The notes: generated from the letters alone by a model not told the origin. 64,000 nucleotides of DNA from Herminiimonas sp. (GCA_027310305.1 DAIDBD010000107.1:18625-82624), one strand, 5' to 3'; positions 1-11,411 are shown, counted from the stretch's first letter. Numbers and translations are program-made.

Positions 1-5
1 TCGGA

Positions 6-1163
6 TTACTTGGCTAGAACGATGTGGCCGTTCTTGACTTCGCCGAAGACGGTGGCTTTCGCATCGATTGCTTCGTGGTTGGTCTTGCTGTAAGGCTTGT
101 TGTAGGTGGTGACCACGCCATCCACTTTATCATTCAGGTTTTCCAGCGCGGCGCGGACTTTCGGACCATCGGTCGTGCCGGCCTGCTTGATTGCAGCGGC
201 AAGCAGGTAGATCGAATCGTAGCCTTGCGCTGCCGAAACCGGCGACGGTATGCGGCCGCCCGCAGGCTTGTAGGTCTTCACGTAAGCATCAATGAAAGAC
301 TTGCGCTTCGGCGTGGTCGGTTCCTGGATGAAGGTTTGCGGCATCAGCGTGCCTTCGCCATTCTTGCCGGCATTGTCGATGAAGTTGGCCATCGACAGGG
401 TCCAGCTGCCGATCATCGGCACTTTCCAGCCGAGTTTTTCCATGCCGTTGGCGATTTGCGCCAGTTCGGGACCGATGCCGTAGGTGAGAACCGTCTGCGC
501 GCCGGCCTGCTTTGCCTTCAGCAATTGCGCCGTCATATCGACGTCCTTGATGTTGTACTTCTCTACCGCAACCGGCTTGATGCCTTTTTTCGCGAGCGCT
601 TTTTCCAGATCTTCGCGGCCAAGCTGCCCGTAGTTGGTGGAGTCGGCCAGAATCGCGACCTTGGTGAATTTGCGCCGGGTGATTGCCTCGTCCACGATCA
701 TCGCGGACTGGATGGCATCGTTGGCCGATGTGCGGAACACATAATTTTCCGGCTGGTCGTCAAACTGATGCGTCACGATGGTGCCGGTCGCGACATTGTT
801 CATGACGGGAATTTTGGCTTCCTGGTAGAAGCGCTGGGAAGCCAGCGAAACGCCCGTGTTGATGAAGCCGACGGTAGCCGCCACTTTTTCCTTGTTGATC
901 AATTCCTGGGCAATCTGAACGCCGCGCTCGTTTTTGGCTTCGTCATCGCGTTCGACCATTTCCAATTTGCGACCCAGCACGCCGCCTTTCGCATTGATTT
1001 CGGATACCGCCAGCTTGACGCCGTCGCGCATCGAAACGCCCATAGGGGCAGAACCGCCGGTGAATGGGCCGCTCACGCCGATCTTGATCGGCTCTGCCGC
1101 AAATCCAGCAACTGTCCAGCTTAACAACGCTGCGGCGATTAGCGATTTTGTTTTGTAAGTCAT
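6..1163 (-). CDS. ABC transporter periplasmic substrate-binding protein (branched-chain amino acid / LivK-like, Peripla_BP_6)
   Basis: ORF 6..1265; likely start MTYKTKSLIAAALLSWTVAGFAAEPIKIGVSGPFTGGSAPMG (signal peptide then LivK-type N-terminus); stop at 6-8. Confidence 0.9.
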   Translation of the reverse strand: MTYKTKSLIAAALLSWTVAGFAAEPIKIGVSGPFTGGSAPMGVSMRDGVKLAVSEINAKGGVLGRKLEMVERDDEAKNERGVQIAQELINKEKVAATVGFINTGVSLASQRFYQEAKIPVMNNVATGTIVTHQFDDQPENYVFRTSANDAIQSAMIVDEAITRRKFTKVAILADSTNYGQLGREDLEKALAKKGIKPVAVEKYNIKDVDMTAQLLKAKQAGAQTVLTYGIGPELAQIANGMEKLGWKVPMIGSWTLSMANFIDNAGKNGEGTLMPQTFIQEPTTPKRKSFIDAYVKTYKPAGGRIPSPVSAAQGYDSIYLLAAAIKQAGTTDGPKVRAALENLNDKVDGVVTTYNKPYSKTNHEAIDAKATVFGEVKNGHIVLAK

Positions 1164-1523
1164 GTCTTCCTCTGAAATTATGTTGATGATGAAACCCGGA
1201 TCGTCTGCTGCCCCAAGCGATTTTGCAGCGCTGCAAAGTGTAAAAGCAAGATACACGCTCAGCAACCAACAAAATCACTTACGTACTACTACTGAAACTA
1301 CTGAAACGGCACAGCGAACTTGAAATTTTAATATCGGCAATAAAATTTCAACCTGATGCCGATTGCCCGTCTTTTTAAAACCCCGGCAATCTTAATCGAA
1401 AAGAATCGGGAATCATCCATGTCAGGCTTTTAAACCTTTTCATGCTCGCGTGAATCTTTTTCACTTGGGGTAATCGGCTTGCACATTCCGTCAGCAAAGT
1501 CATGATCGATGGAAAGCGCCCAA

Positions 1524-1553
1524 AAAAAATCCCCGGCTAGCCGGGGATTTTTG
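1524..1553 (-). terminator. Rho-independent terminator downstream of cold-shock gene
   Basis: Inverted repeat aaatccccggctagccggggattt (1528-1550) flanked by A/T tracts, just after the csp stop codon. Confidence 0.8.
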
Positions 1554-1569
1554 TGTCGCCTGATTCAGC

Positions 1570-1773
1570 TTAGATAGGCTGAATGTTCGAAGCTTGCTTG
1601 CCTTTTGGGCCGGCGGTTACTTCAAAAGAAACGCGCTGGTTTTCTTGAAGCGACTTGAAGCCGCTCGACTGAATTGCCGAGAAGTGAGCGAACAAATCTT
1701 CGCCGCCTTCATCAGGAGTAATAAAGCCGAAACCCTTCGAATCATTGAACCATTTTACGATACCAGTTGCCAT
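1570..1773 (-). CDS. Cold-shock protein, CspA family
   Basis: 67 aa [35 protein letters not shown] with RNP1/RNP2 motifs. Confidence 0.97.
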   Translation of the reverse strand: MATGIVKWFNDSKGFGFITPDEGGEDLFAHFSAIQSSGFKSLQENQRVSFEVTAGPKGKQASNIQPI

Positions 1774-1888
1774 TACAATTTCCTATTTCAGTTAAGTTGG
1801 GCAGTTGCCCGTTAGATCGTTTCAACCAAGTAAGGAATGACAGACTGATGTACTGCACCACTACTAGCTCGAATCTCAACGATCACGC

Positions 1889-1894
1889 ATTATA
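1889..1894 (-). promoter_or_regulatory. Probable -10 box of csp promoter giving a ~110-nt 5' UTR
   Basis: Reverse strand reads cagTATAATgcgtg about 115 nt upstream of the csp ATG; long leaders are typical of cspA-family genes. Confidence 0.4.
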
Positions 1895-2287
1895 CTGGAT
1901 AAACCCAGAACATAATAGCGCTAAAGCCAGAACCCGCGGTCGCCGTTCCGACAGCAAAAGCTGAAACGCCATATTTTTCATTTTCTGCCCCTTTTCAGCG
2001 CAGACAATGAGTTCAATCAATAGTTGTCGATATATCCCGGCTGCGCCATGCAGTACGCGATAGCGTCATTCATCACCGGTTGCCATTACGGCACGAATAA
2101 GGTCCGCATTCGATTTCCGCGCTTTCATCCTTCGGAATCATCTTGAAAAGACGGGATTCGAAAGATGGGCACTGTCGCGGAAATACCATATGCCATGGTT
2201 CCTATCAGCGGGCATATCAGATAAGCTCTCATAAAGATTGTTGCACTTCAGAATCATCAGAGTGATTTTTCCCATAGAGGACAGAGG

Positions 2288-5200
2288 ATGACAACCACAG
2301 CTGCTGTCCGTCCGCTACGCGACGCCCGGCCAGTACTCTTGCTCTTCATTTGCCTGACGATTGCCGCGCTGATCGGTCAGACCTGGTGGGCTATCGTGCA
2401 GGATCGCCAACTGACCATCGAATCCGAAAAACAGAACGGTTTGGTAACAGTGCGCGGCTTGGGAGCGCACGCAGTCCAGATGCTGGAACAGGTCGAACAT
2501 GTGCTGGCCGATGCGGCCGAAGGAATCCGCGATTCGGATGGCATCGCATCAAACGGCCAAAAGGCAATATATCGATTCCTCGTTAAAGAAAAAATTGAAC
2601 TGCCATCCCTTGCCGCGCTTTGGATCGTAAATCCGCAAGGGGTGAATTGGATTACGACCATCCAGTACCCGGCACATGAATTCGATTTCAGCAAGCATCG
2701 ATTCATACAGTTTCTCAATGCGCATCCCGATTACAAAAAAACGGCGATCGGGTTGCCGATGCAAAGCGGCTACGATAGCGAATGGGTCATACCGATGGCG
2801 CGCAACCTTTTCGATCGCCAAGGCCGGCGCATCGGAATCATCGGCGCATCGATCCGGACAGCCTACTTCCTGGATTTTTATACACGGGTAGCCGGTGCAA
2901 GGAATGCAGCGATCACCTTGCGGACGAATGACGGCTTTGTATTGATACGCACACCTTTCGACGAGCGTTCACTGGGCCGGGACATTTCCCATTCTGCGGT
3001 TTCGCAGAAAATAGCCAATTCTCAATCTGAAGGTTCATTCGAAGACATTTCGATTTTTGATGGCCGTCACCACCTTTTTATATATTGCAAGGCTGCCAAT
3101 TTTCCAATCACAACAGTTTATGCGTTGAATATGGAAAATACGCTTGCACCGTGGAAAAGCCGTTCAGTGCAAAGAATATTGTTTACAGGCGCAACTATTT
3201 TATTTATCGGCATACTTACCTTCTTTCTGATGCTGCACATTCAACGTTTGCGCAGAACGGAAGATAACCTTGCAGCAAGCGAAAATCGCTATCGCATGCT
3301 GTTTGAAGGGGCGACCGACGCCATCCTGGTGCTCGATCAGAATCAGTTGTACGTAGATTGCAACAGCGCGGCAGTAACGCTTTTCGGCGTACAGACAAAA
3401 CAGCAGATCATTGGCCGATCGGCGGGTGATTTTTCTCCATCGGAGCAGCCGAAAACACCGTCTTCCCATGCGGACAGACAGCGCCTGATCGATGCGGCGC
3501 TCGCCGGCGAACCGCAGCAATTCGAATGGGCGATCGTACGCGACGGCGAGTTGCATTACAACGAGATCACCTTGAGCCGCGCAAGCTTGGGAAACAAACC
3601 GCTGGCGCTCTGCATTTTTCGGAATATCCAGTCCCGCAAGCAGGCTGAGGAACTGCAAAAAGGCCAAAACCAGATTCTCCACATCATTGCCGCCGGCGCA
3701 GACCTGCAGCGGATTCTCAACGAGATCATTTTATTCATCGAGCGCCGCGCGCCGCACAGCCGCTGCATGATGCTGCTGCTGAATGAAGATCAGACCCGCT
3801 TCACCTGGGGCGCCGGTCCGAATATCGCGGAGCAGCTGATGCAGCGCGTATCCGGCATGCAGATCAAGGAAGGTAATGGCGCTGCCAGCGAAGTCGTGCT
3901 GACGCAGTACCCGGTCATGGTCGAGGATATCGCATCGAATCCATCGATGCGCGGAATGCGCGATCTGTTTACCGAAAACGGTTTCGTTGCATGCGGTTGC
4001 TGGCCGATCATGGGCAAGCGCGGCCAGATTCTCGGCGCTTTTTCGATGCTGTACGGCACGAAAGGCATTCCCACCGCGCAGGACGTGCAACTGGTCGGCA
4101 TCAGTACCGACCTGGCGGGCATCGCGATCGAAAGCCGGCGGGCGGAGGACCGGATCCGCCATCTGGCGCATTACGACGAACTGACCGGCTTGCCGAACCG
4201 CTTTCTGTACATACAATATCTGAACAAGGCGCTGATGCAGGCCGAGCGCAGCCGGGCGCCGGTCGGCGTACTGTTTCTCGATCTGGACCGGTTCAAGAAT
4301 ATCAACGATACCTTCGGTCACGAAACCGGAGACGCCGTCTTGCGCAACGTATCCACCTATTTCCGTGCCTGCCTGCGCGACTCGGACACCATTGCACGGG
4401 TCGGCGGCGATGAATTCATCGTACTGGTCGAAAACTACAGCGATCCGCAGCATCTGGGAGAAATCGCGCAGAGGCTGCTGATGGAAGCCGCCCGGCCGTT
4501 CGAAATCGACGGACAGGAATGCCAGCTCAGTGCCAGCATCGGCATCGCCACCTATCCGGTCGATGGCGCAAGCGCCCAGCTTCTGCTGAAGAATGCCGAT
4601 ATCGCGATGTACCGGGCAAAAACCACGGGCAAGAACAACTATCAGTTTTATTCGTCCGAAATGAATACGCACTCGATCGAACGCCTGGCGCTGGAGACAA
4701 GGCTGCGCCGCGCCATCGAGCGCCGCGAATTCGTTGTCTATTACCAGCCCAAGATGGATGTCCGCACCGGACAGATCGTCGGCGCCGAAGCGCTGGTGCG
4801 CTGGCAGCATCCGGAACAGGGGCTTTTGTTTCCGGGCGCGTTCATCGGCCTGGCCGAAGAAACCGGGCTGATCGGCGCGCTGGGCATGCTGGTGCTGGAT
4901 ATCGCCTGTTGCGGCATCGATGCGTTCAACAAGGCCGGCATCTCGTTCGGGCGCGTTGCGATCAACCTGTCGGCCAGCCAGCTCAATGATGCGAATCTGC
5001 TGCACGATGTCAAGCACGTCATCGATACCCGGCGGATCGATCCGGCTTTCCTGGAATTTGAAATCACGGAAAGCATGGTGATGAATAACCGGGAACAGGC
5101 GATCGCACTGATGGATGACATCAGGGAACTGGGTTTTGCGCTATCGATCGACGACTTCGGTACGGGCTATTCGTCGCTGGCTTATCTGAAACGGTTTCCG

Positions 5201-5464
5201 GTCGACAGCGTGAAGATCGACAAGTCATTCATCGATGACATTCCGCAGGACGCGAACGATTTCGCGATCGTGCAGGCGATCATCGTGATGGCGCATGCGC
5301 TCGGCCTCCGAGTGACCGCGGAGGGCGTGGAAACCGCCATCCAGCTCGAAACGCTGCGAAAATTCGATTGCGATGAATATCAGGGTTTTTACTTCAGCAA
5401 GGCGATACCGGAAGATGAATTCATCGCGCTGGTGCAGCAGCAGGCATTGATACCGTGGGCTTGA
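2288..5464 (+). CDS. Membrane-anchored dCACHE-PAS-GAF-GGDEF-EAL bifunctional c-di-GMP signalling protein
   Basis: 1058 aa; two TM segments around a periplasmic region; RDSDTIARVGGDEF (GGDEF plus RxxD I-site); GAEALVRW and DDFGTGYSSLAYLK EAL motifs. Confidence 0.93.
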   Translation: MTTTAAVRPLRDARPVLLLFICLTIAALIGQTWWAIVQDRQLTIESEKQNGLVTVRGLGAHAVQMLEQVEHVLADAAEGIRDSDGIASNGQKAIYRFLVKEKIELPSLAALWIVNPQGVNWITTIQYPAHEFDFSKHRFIQFLNAHPDYKKTAIGLPMQSGYDSEWVIPMARNLFDRQGRRIGIIGASIRTAYFLDFYTRVAGARNAAITLRTNDGFVLIRTPFDERSLGRDISHSAVSQKIANSQSEGSFEDISIFDGRHHLFIYCKAANFPITTVYALNMENTLAPWKSRSVQRILFTGATILFIGILTFFLMLHIQRLRRTEDNLAASENRYRMLFEGATDAILVLDQNQLYVDCNSAAVTLFGVQTKQQIIGRSAGDFSPSEQPKTPSSHADRQRLIDAALAGEPQQFEWAIVRDGELHYNEITLSRASLGNKPLALCIFRNIQSRKQAEELQKGQNQILHIIAAGADLQRILNEIILFIERRAPHSRCMMLLLNEDQTRFTWGAGPNIAEQLMQRVSGMQIKEGNGAASEVVLTQYPVMVEDIASNPSMRGMRDLFTENGFVACGCWPIMGKRGQILGAFSMLYGTKGIPTAQDVQLVGISTDLAGIAIESRRAEDRIRHLAHYDELTGLPNRFLYIQYLNKALMQAERSRAPVGVLFLDLDRFKNINDTFGHETGDAVLRNVSTYFRACLRDSDTIARVGGDEFIVLVENYSDPQHLGEIAQRLLMEAARPFEIDGQECQLSASIGIATYPVDGASAQLLLKNADIAMYRAKTTGKNNYQFYSSEMNTHSIERLALETRLRRAIERREFVVYYQPKMDVRTGQIVGAEALVRWQHPEQGLLFPGAFIGLAEETGLIGALGMLVLDIACCGIDAFNKAGISFGRVAINLSASQLNDANLLHDVKHVIDTRRIDPAFLEFEITESMVMNNREQAIALMDDIRELGFALSIDDFGTGYSSLAYLKRFPVDSVKIDKSFIDDIPQDANDFAIVQAIIVMAHALGLRVTAEGVETAIQLETLRKFDCDEYQGFYFSKAIPEDEFIALVQQQALIPWA

Positions 5465-5548
5465 AACCGGCTTGAGCGCCATTGCCATGCGCCTCTGTTA
5501 CGGCGAACAAAACGCATCCCATACAAACGCATGGTGGCGAAATATGCG

Positions 5549-6157
5549 CTAAAAAAGCTCGACCGCGCCGCCCACCGTATTGGACTGCAGCTTGCTCGCG
5601 TAATCCTGCTCCCGGTTGACCAGCGTGTTGTTGTTCAGTCTCTTCAGCTTTTTCACCAGCACTTTTCCGGTTCGCGGAAAAAAATAGACTTTGCGCGGAT
5701 GCACGTCGTTGAGGTCTTCGGCGAGCACCCGGATATTCTCGGCGCGCAGATATTCGCGGACGAATTGCGCGTTGCGTTCTCCGACATTGATGGCGATGAA
5801 TCCCTGCAGCACATTGCCGCCGCCGAATACCTTCGCTTCCAGGTTTTCGCGCCGCGCGCCGGCTTTCAGCAGTTCGTTGATCAGTACTTCCATCGCATAG
5901 GTGCCGTAGCGCATCGACGCCGATAGCGGGCCGTCCGCGTCGTTGCCGCCATACGGCAGCATGAAATGGTTCATGCCGCCGATGCCGGTCACCCGATCGC
6001 GGATGCATGCCGCCACGCACGAACCCAGCACGGTGACGATCAGCATGTCCTTGTACGTAAAATAATATTCGCCCGGCAGTATCTTCGCCGCGTCGCAGTC
6101 GAACGTCCGGTCGTAATAGACATTGGTGGCGAACTGCTCTTCCAGGACTTGGCTCAT
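5549..6157 (-). CDS. cheD: Chemoreceptor glutamine deamidase CheD
   Basis: 202 aa; [13 protein letters not shown]...[11 protein letters not shown] catalytic Cys/His motif; overlaps cheR stop. Confidence 0.94.
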   Translation of the reverse strand: MSQVLEEQFATNVYYDRTFDCDAAKILPGEYYFTYKDMLIVTVLGSCVAACIRDRVTGIGGMNHFMLPYGGNDADGPLSASMRYGTYAMEVLINELLKAGARRENLEAKVFGGGNVLQGFIAINVGERNAQFVREYLRAENIRVLAEDLNDVHPRKVYFFPRTGKVLVKKLKRLNNNTLVNREQDYASKLQSNTVGGAVELF

Positions 6158-7047
6158 GGGGGATTTCTCATGCCCTGCAAACTGATGCGGCTATTCGGGT
6201 CATTATGCCGGGCCAGTTGATACACGGTCTTGTTGCGCAGCTTGAACGCATCGGATACATACAGGAAATTCTCGGAATGCCCGGCAAACAGCAGTCCGTC
6301 CGGTTTCATCAATGGCGCGAACCGGGCCAGAATTTTTCCCTGCGTCGGCTTGTCGAAATAGATCATCACGTTGCGGCAGAAAATGACATCGAACGGACCT
6401 GCAATCGGCCAGTTGTCGCCCAGCAGATTAAGCGGCCTGAAGCTGACCATCTTGCGCAGCTCCGGCCGCACGCGGGCCAACCCGGCCTGGCTTCCGGCGC
6501 CTTTCAGGAAAAAGCGCCGGGTGCGGTCGGCTGATAATTTATCGAGCCTGTCGATCGAGTAGATACCCTCCTCCGCCGTGGTGAGCACATTGGTATCGAT
6601 ATCGGTCGCGACGATGTGGGCCGGCGGCGCAAGGGTGCCGAATACTTCGCACAGCGTCATCGCGATCGAATACGGTTCTTCCCCGGTCGAACTGGCCGCG
6701 CACCAGACCGTGATCTGGTCTTTCCGGTTCCGGACATGTTCGGCGAGCAGCGGGAAGTGGTGCGCTTCCCGGAAAAACGATGTCAGGTTGGTGGTCAGCG
6801 CATTGGTGAACGCCTCCCATTCTTCGGGGTGGCGTCCGTTTTCCAGCGCATCGAGATAGCTCGCGAAAGACGGTATGCCGGTCGCGCGCAGCCGCCGGGC
6901 CAGACGGCTGTAGACCATTTCCTGCTTGCTTTCGGCAAGCGCTATGCCGGCCCGCCGGTGAATCATGTCCCGCACCCGGTCGAAGTCGGCCGTGGTGAAT
7001 TCGAATTCCCTGGTTCCGTTTAATTTATTCTGCGGCGCCGGCTTCAC
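6154..7047 (-). CDS. cheR: Chemotaxis protein methyltransferase CheR
   Basis: 297 aa; [34 protein letters not shown] motifs. Confidence 0.95.
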   Translation of the reverse strand: MKPAPQNKLNGTREFEFTTADFDRVRDMIHRRAGIALAESKQEMVYSRLARRLRATGIPSFASYLDALENGRHPEEWEAFTNALTTNLTSFFREAHHFPLLAEHVRNRKDQITVWCAASSTGEEPYSIAMTLCEVFGTLAPPAHIVATDIDTNVLTTAEEGIYSIDRLDKLSADRTRRFFLKGAGSQAGLARVRPELRKMVSFRPLNLLGDNWPIAGPFDVIFCRNVMIYFDKPTQGKILARFAPLMKPDGLLFAGHSENFLYVSDAFKLRNKTVYQLARHNDPNSRISLQGMRNPP

Positions 7048-7062
7048 GTTGGGACCGATCCT

Positions 7063-8673
7063 TTATTTTCCATGAGCGGCAACGGCTGCGCGTTCGTCCG
7101 GCATGCTCGACCGGTAGCCGATGCGGAATCCGCCCCAGTGCCTGCCGGCTACATAAATCGGCACCGACATGTCGTGCATGACTTCGCCGGTGTCGCGCTT
7201 GTACGTTTGCAGCAGCACCGGCTTGGTATTGGAGCCGCAGCGCGCGCCGGTGCGGTCGTTGAATATCCGCTTGGTACGGTTGTTGGCAAGATCGCTGTCG
7301 TAATCGCCGGTCAGCGGCTTGCTGAACTTTCTGTTATGCGTCGGAAAATACCCGTTGTTATCGACCGCGCCGGCATAAACGACATGCGGCATGGCGGCCA
7401 ATATCCGTTCCTGCAAGGCCGGCAGCGCCCGGTCGGTGAACGCATCGAAACTTGTCGTGTACTTTTGCGGATCGGTGTTGCGGATCGGTTTGTAATGCCG
7501 GTCGAACAATGCTTCCAGGCTGATCTGGCCGCCGGCGACGGCATCGGTAAAGATGCGCGCCACCTCCCGTGCCGCATGATCGGCCGCCGCGCGGATCGCA
7601 TCGTGCGAGGTTTCAACGTCGGACTCGCTCGCCACCATGAAAACGGCTTCCGCCCGTTCGGCCAGCACCATCGCGGAACCCGCCGCGCGCGGCAGCGCTT
7701 CCTCGGTGGAGCACATGCCGTCGCGAATGCCGGAAATCGCATCGGCGATCGTGCGGGCAACATCGGCATGCTCGCGCGACGCGGTGGCAATCTGCTGGAT
7801 TTCATCTTCGGACGCAAGCGCGAAGCGTTCGATGTTATTCAGAAAACCATGCACCCGTTCGACGTTTTGCGCCGCTTCATTGACCTTTCCGGTGAGCGCG
7901 GCCATGCCGCCCGCCGCGCGTTCAGCCTCGTCATTGATCTCGCGCACCATCGCGCCGATATCGTCGGTGGCGTCCTTGGTGCGTTGCGCGAGTTGCCTGA
8001 CCTCGCTTGCCACCACCGCAAAACCGCGCCCGTGCTGACCGGCCCGCGCCGCTTCGATGGCGGCGTTCAGCGCCAGCAGATTGGTGCGCGCGGCGATTTC
8101 AGTGATGGTTTCGGTAATGCCGTGAATGCGGCGCAATTTCTTCTGCAATGCGGCCATCACATCGGAAGCGGCTTGCGCATCCAGCCGCGCATTGCCGATC
8201 CGGGCCAGGCCCTGATCGGCCTCCGCCCGCCCCGCTCCGCTTTCAGTGCGCACGTCGGCGGCAACTTTCGATGCCTTTTCCGCATTCGCGGCGATTTGCC
8301 TGGTGGTGCCGGCGTTCCGCTCGGAACTGGCGACGATATCGTTGGTGGTTTGCACATCCTGCTCGATTTTCTGCTTCACCGAGTCGATGAAGAACGAGGT
8401 TTCGGCGGCGCCGATCATGATGTCATCCAGTTCCTGCACCACCTTGCCGGCGAATCGGCTGCTGCCGGCGGCAGTCGTCCTGCCGGCCCACATGATGAAC
8501 GCGACGCCGCCGCCCGCAGCAATGACGGCAAGCAATACCGGATGGATCGATGCGCCTGCAATCCATCCGATGCCGGATGCCAGCAACGCGCCTGCTCCGA
8601 TCGCGACCAATCCCAGCAGCAAGGCATTGCGTGCCGGGTGCCTTCCTTTTGTTGTATATGAGGAAATGTTCAT
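7063..8673 (-). CDS. Methyl-accepting chemotaxis protein with C-terminal extension domain
   Basis: [41 protein letters not shown] signalling hairpin; N-terminal TM pair; ~150 aa C-terminal domain ending [16 protein letters not shown]; start [10 protein letters not shown]. Confidence 0.92.
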   Translation of the reverse strand: MNISSYTTKGRHPARNALLLGLVAIGAGALLASGIGWIAGASIHPVLLAVIAAGGGVAFIMWAGRTTAAGSSRFAGKVVQELDDIMIGAAETSFFIDSVKQKIEQDVQTTNDIVASSERNAGTTRQIAANAEKASKVAADVRTESGAGRAEADQGLARIGNARLDAQAASDVMAALQKKLRRIHGITETITEIAARTNLLALNAAIEAARAGQHGRGFAVVASEVRQLAQRTKDATDDIGAMVREINDEAERAAGGMAALTGKVNEAAQNVERVHGFLNNIERFALASEDEIQQIATASREHADVARTIADAISGIRDGMCSTEEALPRAAGSAMVLAERAEAVFMVASESDVETSHDAIRAAADHAAREVARIFTDAVAGGQISLEALFDRHYKPIRNTDPQKYTTSFDAFTDRALPALQERILAAMPHVVYAGAVDNNGYFPTHNRKFSKPLTGDYDSDLANNRTKRIFNDRTGARCGSNTKPVLLQTYKRDTGEVMHDMSVPIYVAGRHWGGFRIGYRSSMPDERAAVAAHGK

Positions 8674-9055
8674 GAGGACAGTTGTTCCGTTGAAAAATCG
8701 AACCATGGGCCGGATGCATGCCATCAGTGGTATATCGACATGGTATGGAATTTCTTGAACGGAGGAGCGGAGAGCAGCGCTGCTTTATGACTTCAATTCC
8801 CGCATTCATGGCTGGATCGCCAGGATATTTTCCGGCGATGTCAAGCAGCCGCTTCTCTTCTTGCATATTTGGTACATCCGCTTGACGGAAGTTATCGGCA
8901 ACAATATGCTTTCCATGTAGCAATAGAGACACACAAACCTGTTAGTTTGGGCAAACAGGAAAATGCACCGTTTTTATTCCATCAGATCATTCGCACTGGC
9001 AGGTATCCGGAAAACATGCCCGATTGTTGATTGATGGACATTATCAGTCGGGCAC

Positions 9056-10528
9056 ATGAACTCATTAAAAAAGTCAATCGGCATGCCGCAAGCGGAATGG
9101 TTGTCGATTGTCATGCAAGGTTCGCGCAACGAGATTTACATCATGGATTGCGACACGCTGCATTTCCTGTATGTGAATGAATCGGCGCGCATGAATCTGC
9201 AGTACGCCGCTCATGAACTCGCCGGCCTCACGCCGCTTCATCTGGTGAAAGGGCCTGCAAAAGGCGCGATAGAACAAGCCTTGCAGCCGTTGCGCGCCGG
9301 GACAGCAACGCAAGCGGCGCTCGAGACAACGCATGTGCGCAAGGACGGCACCGGCTATTCGATTGAATTGCGCCTGTTTCATTACGCCCGGCAACCGGTT
9401 CCGGCCTTCATCGCCATCGGCAACTGCATCGACAGCGATCCGGCCGGCGCGCCCGACCCCGGCGAATCGCGGCTGCATGCGATTGCATCCAACACGCCGG
9501 GACTGGTCTACCAGTTCCTGCAACGGTATAACGGCAGTGTTTCATTTCCCTATTTAAGCCAAGGCTGCCGCACGCTGCTGGGCATCACGGCGCACCGGCT
9601 GCGCAGCGATCCGGGACTTTTCTTCAATTTGATTCAGCCGGAAGACCGCCAGTCGTATCTCGATACCATGGCCGCTTCCGCCGCCGGCATGAAAAGCTGG
9701 AACTGGGAAGGACGGATCTGGATCGAGAAGTGGAAAGACATCAAATGGATCAATCTGCGCTCGACGCCCCGCGTCATCCCGAACGTGGGCGTGCAATGGG
9801 AAGGGTTGATGACCAATATCACGCAAGGCAAGCTGGCCGAATTCGAGATCAGGCGTTCGCGCAGGCAACTGGCCGAATTGTCGGCCCATGTCGAGATGGT
9901 CAAGGAGCAGGAACGCACTCGCATCGCGCGGGAAATACATGATGATCTGGGCGGCAACCTGACCGCCATCAAAATGGCGCTGGCCCAGCTCACGCAGCGC
10001 TTGCCTGCCGGCGAAACGCTGCTGGCGGAGAAGGCCGGCTATGTCGATTCGCTGGTGGATCGCACGATCGAGGCGGCGCACCGCATATCGCTGGATCTGC
10101 GGCCCAGCATTCTCGATCTGGGAATCGTTGCGGCGATCGTCTGGCAAGCCAGGGAATTCGAAACGCAGCTTGGCATTCCCTGCAATGTCTTGTCGCAGGA
10201 AGAAGAGATCGATTTGCCGCTCAACCAGGCCACCGGCCTGTTCCGAATTTTTCAGGAAGCCCTGACCAACATCGGCAAGCATGCCGAAGCAGGTTGCGTC
10301 ACCGTGCGCCTGACGCAGACGGAACACATCATCAGCCTGGAAGTTGCCGACGACGGCCGAGGCATCGCCGCGACCGATCGCCTGAAGCCGAAATCGTTCG
10401 GCATTCGCGGCATGACGGAGCGAGCGAATGCATTGGGCGGAGAGTTGGCGGTGGGTGCGGCAAAGGAAGGCGGCTGCCTGGTGACGATCAGGATTCCGCT
10501 GTCCGTGTCGCCGCAGGCAACGCATTAA
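9056..10528 (+). CDS. PAS-domain sensor histidine kinase, NarX/HisKA_3 type
   Basis: 490 aa; two PAS-like regions, IAREIHDDLGGNLTAIKMALAQL H-box, C-terminal HATPase_c (ADDGRGIAATD). Confidence 0.92.
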   Translation: MNSLKKSIGMPQAEWLSIVMQGSRNEIYIMDCDTLHFLYVNESARMNLQYAAHELAGLTPLHLVKGPAKGAIEQALQPLRAGTATQAALETTHVRKDGTGYSIELRLFHYARQPVPAFIAIGNCIDSDPAGAPDPGESRLHAIASNTPGLVYQFLQRYNGSVSFPYLSQGCRTLLGITAHRLRSDPGLFFNLIQPEDRQSYLDTMAASAAGMKSWNWEGRIWIEKWKDIKWINLRSTPRVIPNVGVQWEGLMTNITQGKLAEFEIRRSRRQLAELSAHVEMVKEQERTRIAREIHDDLGGNLTAIKMALAQLTQRLPAGETLLAEKAGYVDSLVDRTIEAAHRISLDLRPSILDLGIVAAIVWQAREFETQLGIPCNVLSQEEEIDLPLNQATGLFRIFQEALTNIGKHAEAGCVTVRLTQTEHIISLEVADDGRGIAATDRLKPKSFGIRGMTERANALGGELAVGAAKEGGCLVTIRIPLSVSPQATH

Positions 10529-10585
10529 ACAGTATTTGTCATCAGCCGCGAATCGAGGCTGCCGACGGTTATCAGGGAAAGCGCC

Positions 10586-11227
10586 ATGACAAAAAACATC
10601 AAAGTCCTGATCGCGGACGATCACGCGATTTTCCGGCAGGGATTGAAGCAGATTCTCGCCGATACCAGGGACATCGTGGTCGCGGCGGAAGCGGAAACCG
10701 GGCGCGATGCGGTCCAGCTTTTCCGCAACCACGATTGCGATGTTCTTTTGCTCGACATTTCGCTGCCCGACCGCAGCGGTATCGAGGTGTTGAAACAGGT
10801 CAGGAAGGAATCGCCGGCCGTCGCGGTGCTGATGCTGTCGATGCATCGCGAAGACCTGTATGCGGTGCGTTCGCTCAAGGCGGGCGCGGCGGGCTACCTC
10901 AACAAGCAGAGCGCGCCGGCCGAACTCGTGAACGCCATCCGCCAGGTAGCCGCCGGCAAGAAATACATCAGCCCGGCGCTGGCGCAGGAACTCGCCACCC
11001 ATGTCAGCGACGACCGGCAGGTAATGCCGCACGAGACGCTTTCCGACCGCGAATATCAGACGCTGACGATGATCGCATCCGGCAAGGCCGTCAGCGATAT
11101 CGCCAGCGAACTGGTGCTGTCGGTGAAAACCATCAGCATGTACCGCTCGCGCCTGCTGCAAAAGATGAAACTGCGGCATAACGCGGAACTGACGCATTAC
11201 GCGATCAAGAATCAGTTGGTCGATTAG
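10586..11227 (+). CDS. NarL/FixJ-family response regulator (REC + LuxR HTH)
   Basis: 213 aa; KVLIADDHAIFRQGLKQIL receiver; LSDREYQTLTMIASGKAVSDIASELVLSVKTISMYRSRLLQKM HTH. Confidence 0.95.
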   Translation: MTKNIKVLIADDHAIFRQGLKQILADTRDIVVAAEAETGRDAVQLFRNHDCDVLLLDISLPDRSGIEVLKQVRKESPAVAVLMLSMHREDLYAVRSLKAGAAGYLNKQSAPAELVNAIRQVAAGKKYISPALAQELATHVSDDRQVMPHETLSDREYQTLTMIASGKAVSDIASELVLSVKTISMYRSRLLQKMKLRHNAELTHYAIKNQLVD

Positions 11228-11411
11228 ATAGACGCCAACTTCGAGTTGGGCTAACGCTTCATCAGTCCAACCAATTCTCCCGCTTTACCATATCGCTACC
11301 GCACAAAATTCGCCATCGCAATCAAAAATTAAAGATTCCCGGTTTGCGTCCGAAGTAAGGGTGCCCGGCTCAAGTTCAGGCAAGTCTGGAAAAATAAAGA
11401 GTGCAACACCC

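Noticed and set aside
2251-2280. TAAAGATT-like sigma-28 box upstream of the first GGDEF-EAL gene
   Set aside because: The paired -10 (GAATCATC) does not resemble GCCGATAA.
3731-5017. 428-aa antisense ORF opposite the GGDEF/EAL gene
   Set aside because: Arg/Asp/His/Gln-rich shadow translation of a high-GC coding strand; no recognisable domain.
7072-8661. 529-aa ORF antisense to the MCP
   Set aside because: Composition typical of antisense shadow ORFs; the minus-strand MCP is unmistakable.
8892-8899. Sigma-28 promoter upstream of the MCP (perfect -10 complement TTATCGGC)
   Set aside because: The -35 region at the N11 spacing (ttccatgt) does not match AAACTTTA; only the -10 fits.
9554-11197. 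547-aa minus-strand ORF opposite the kinase/regulator pair
   Set aside because: Shadow of two clear two-component genes.
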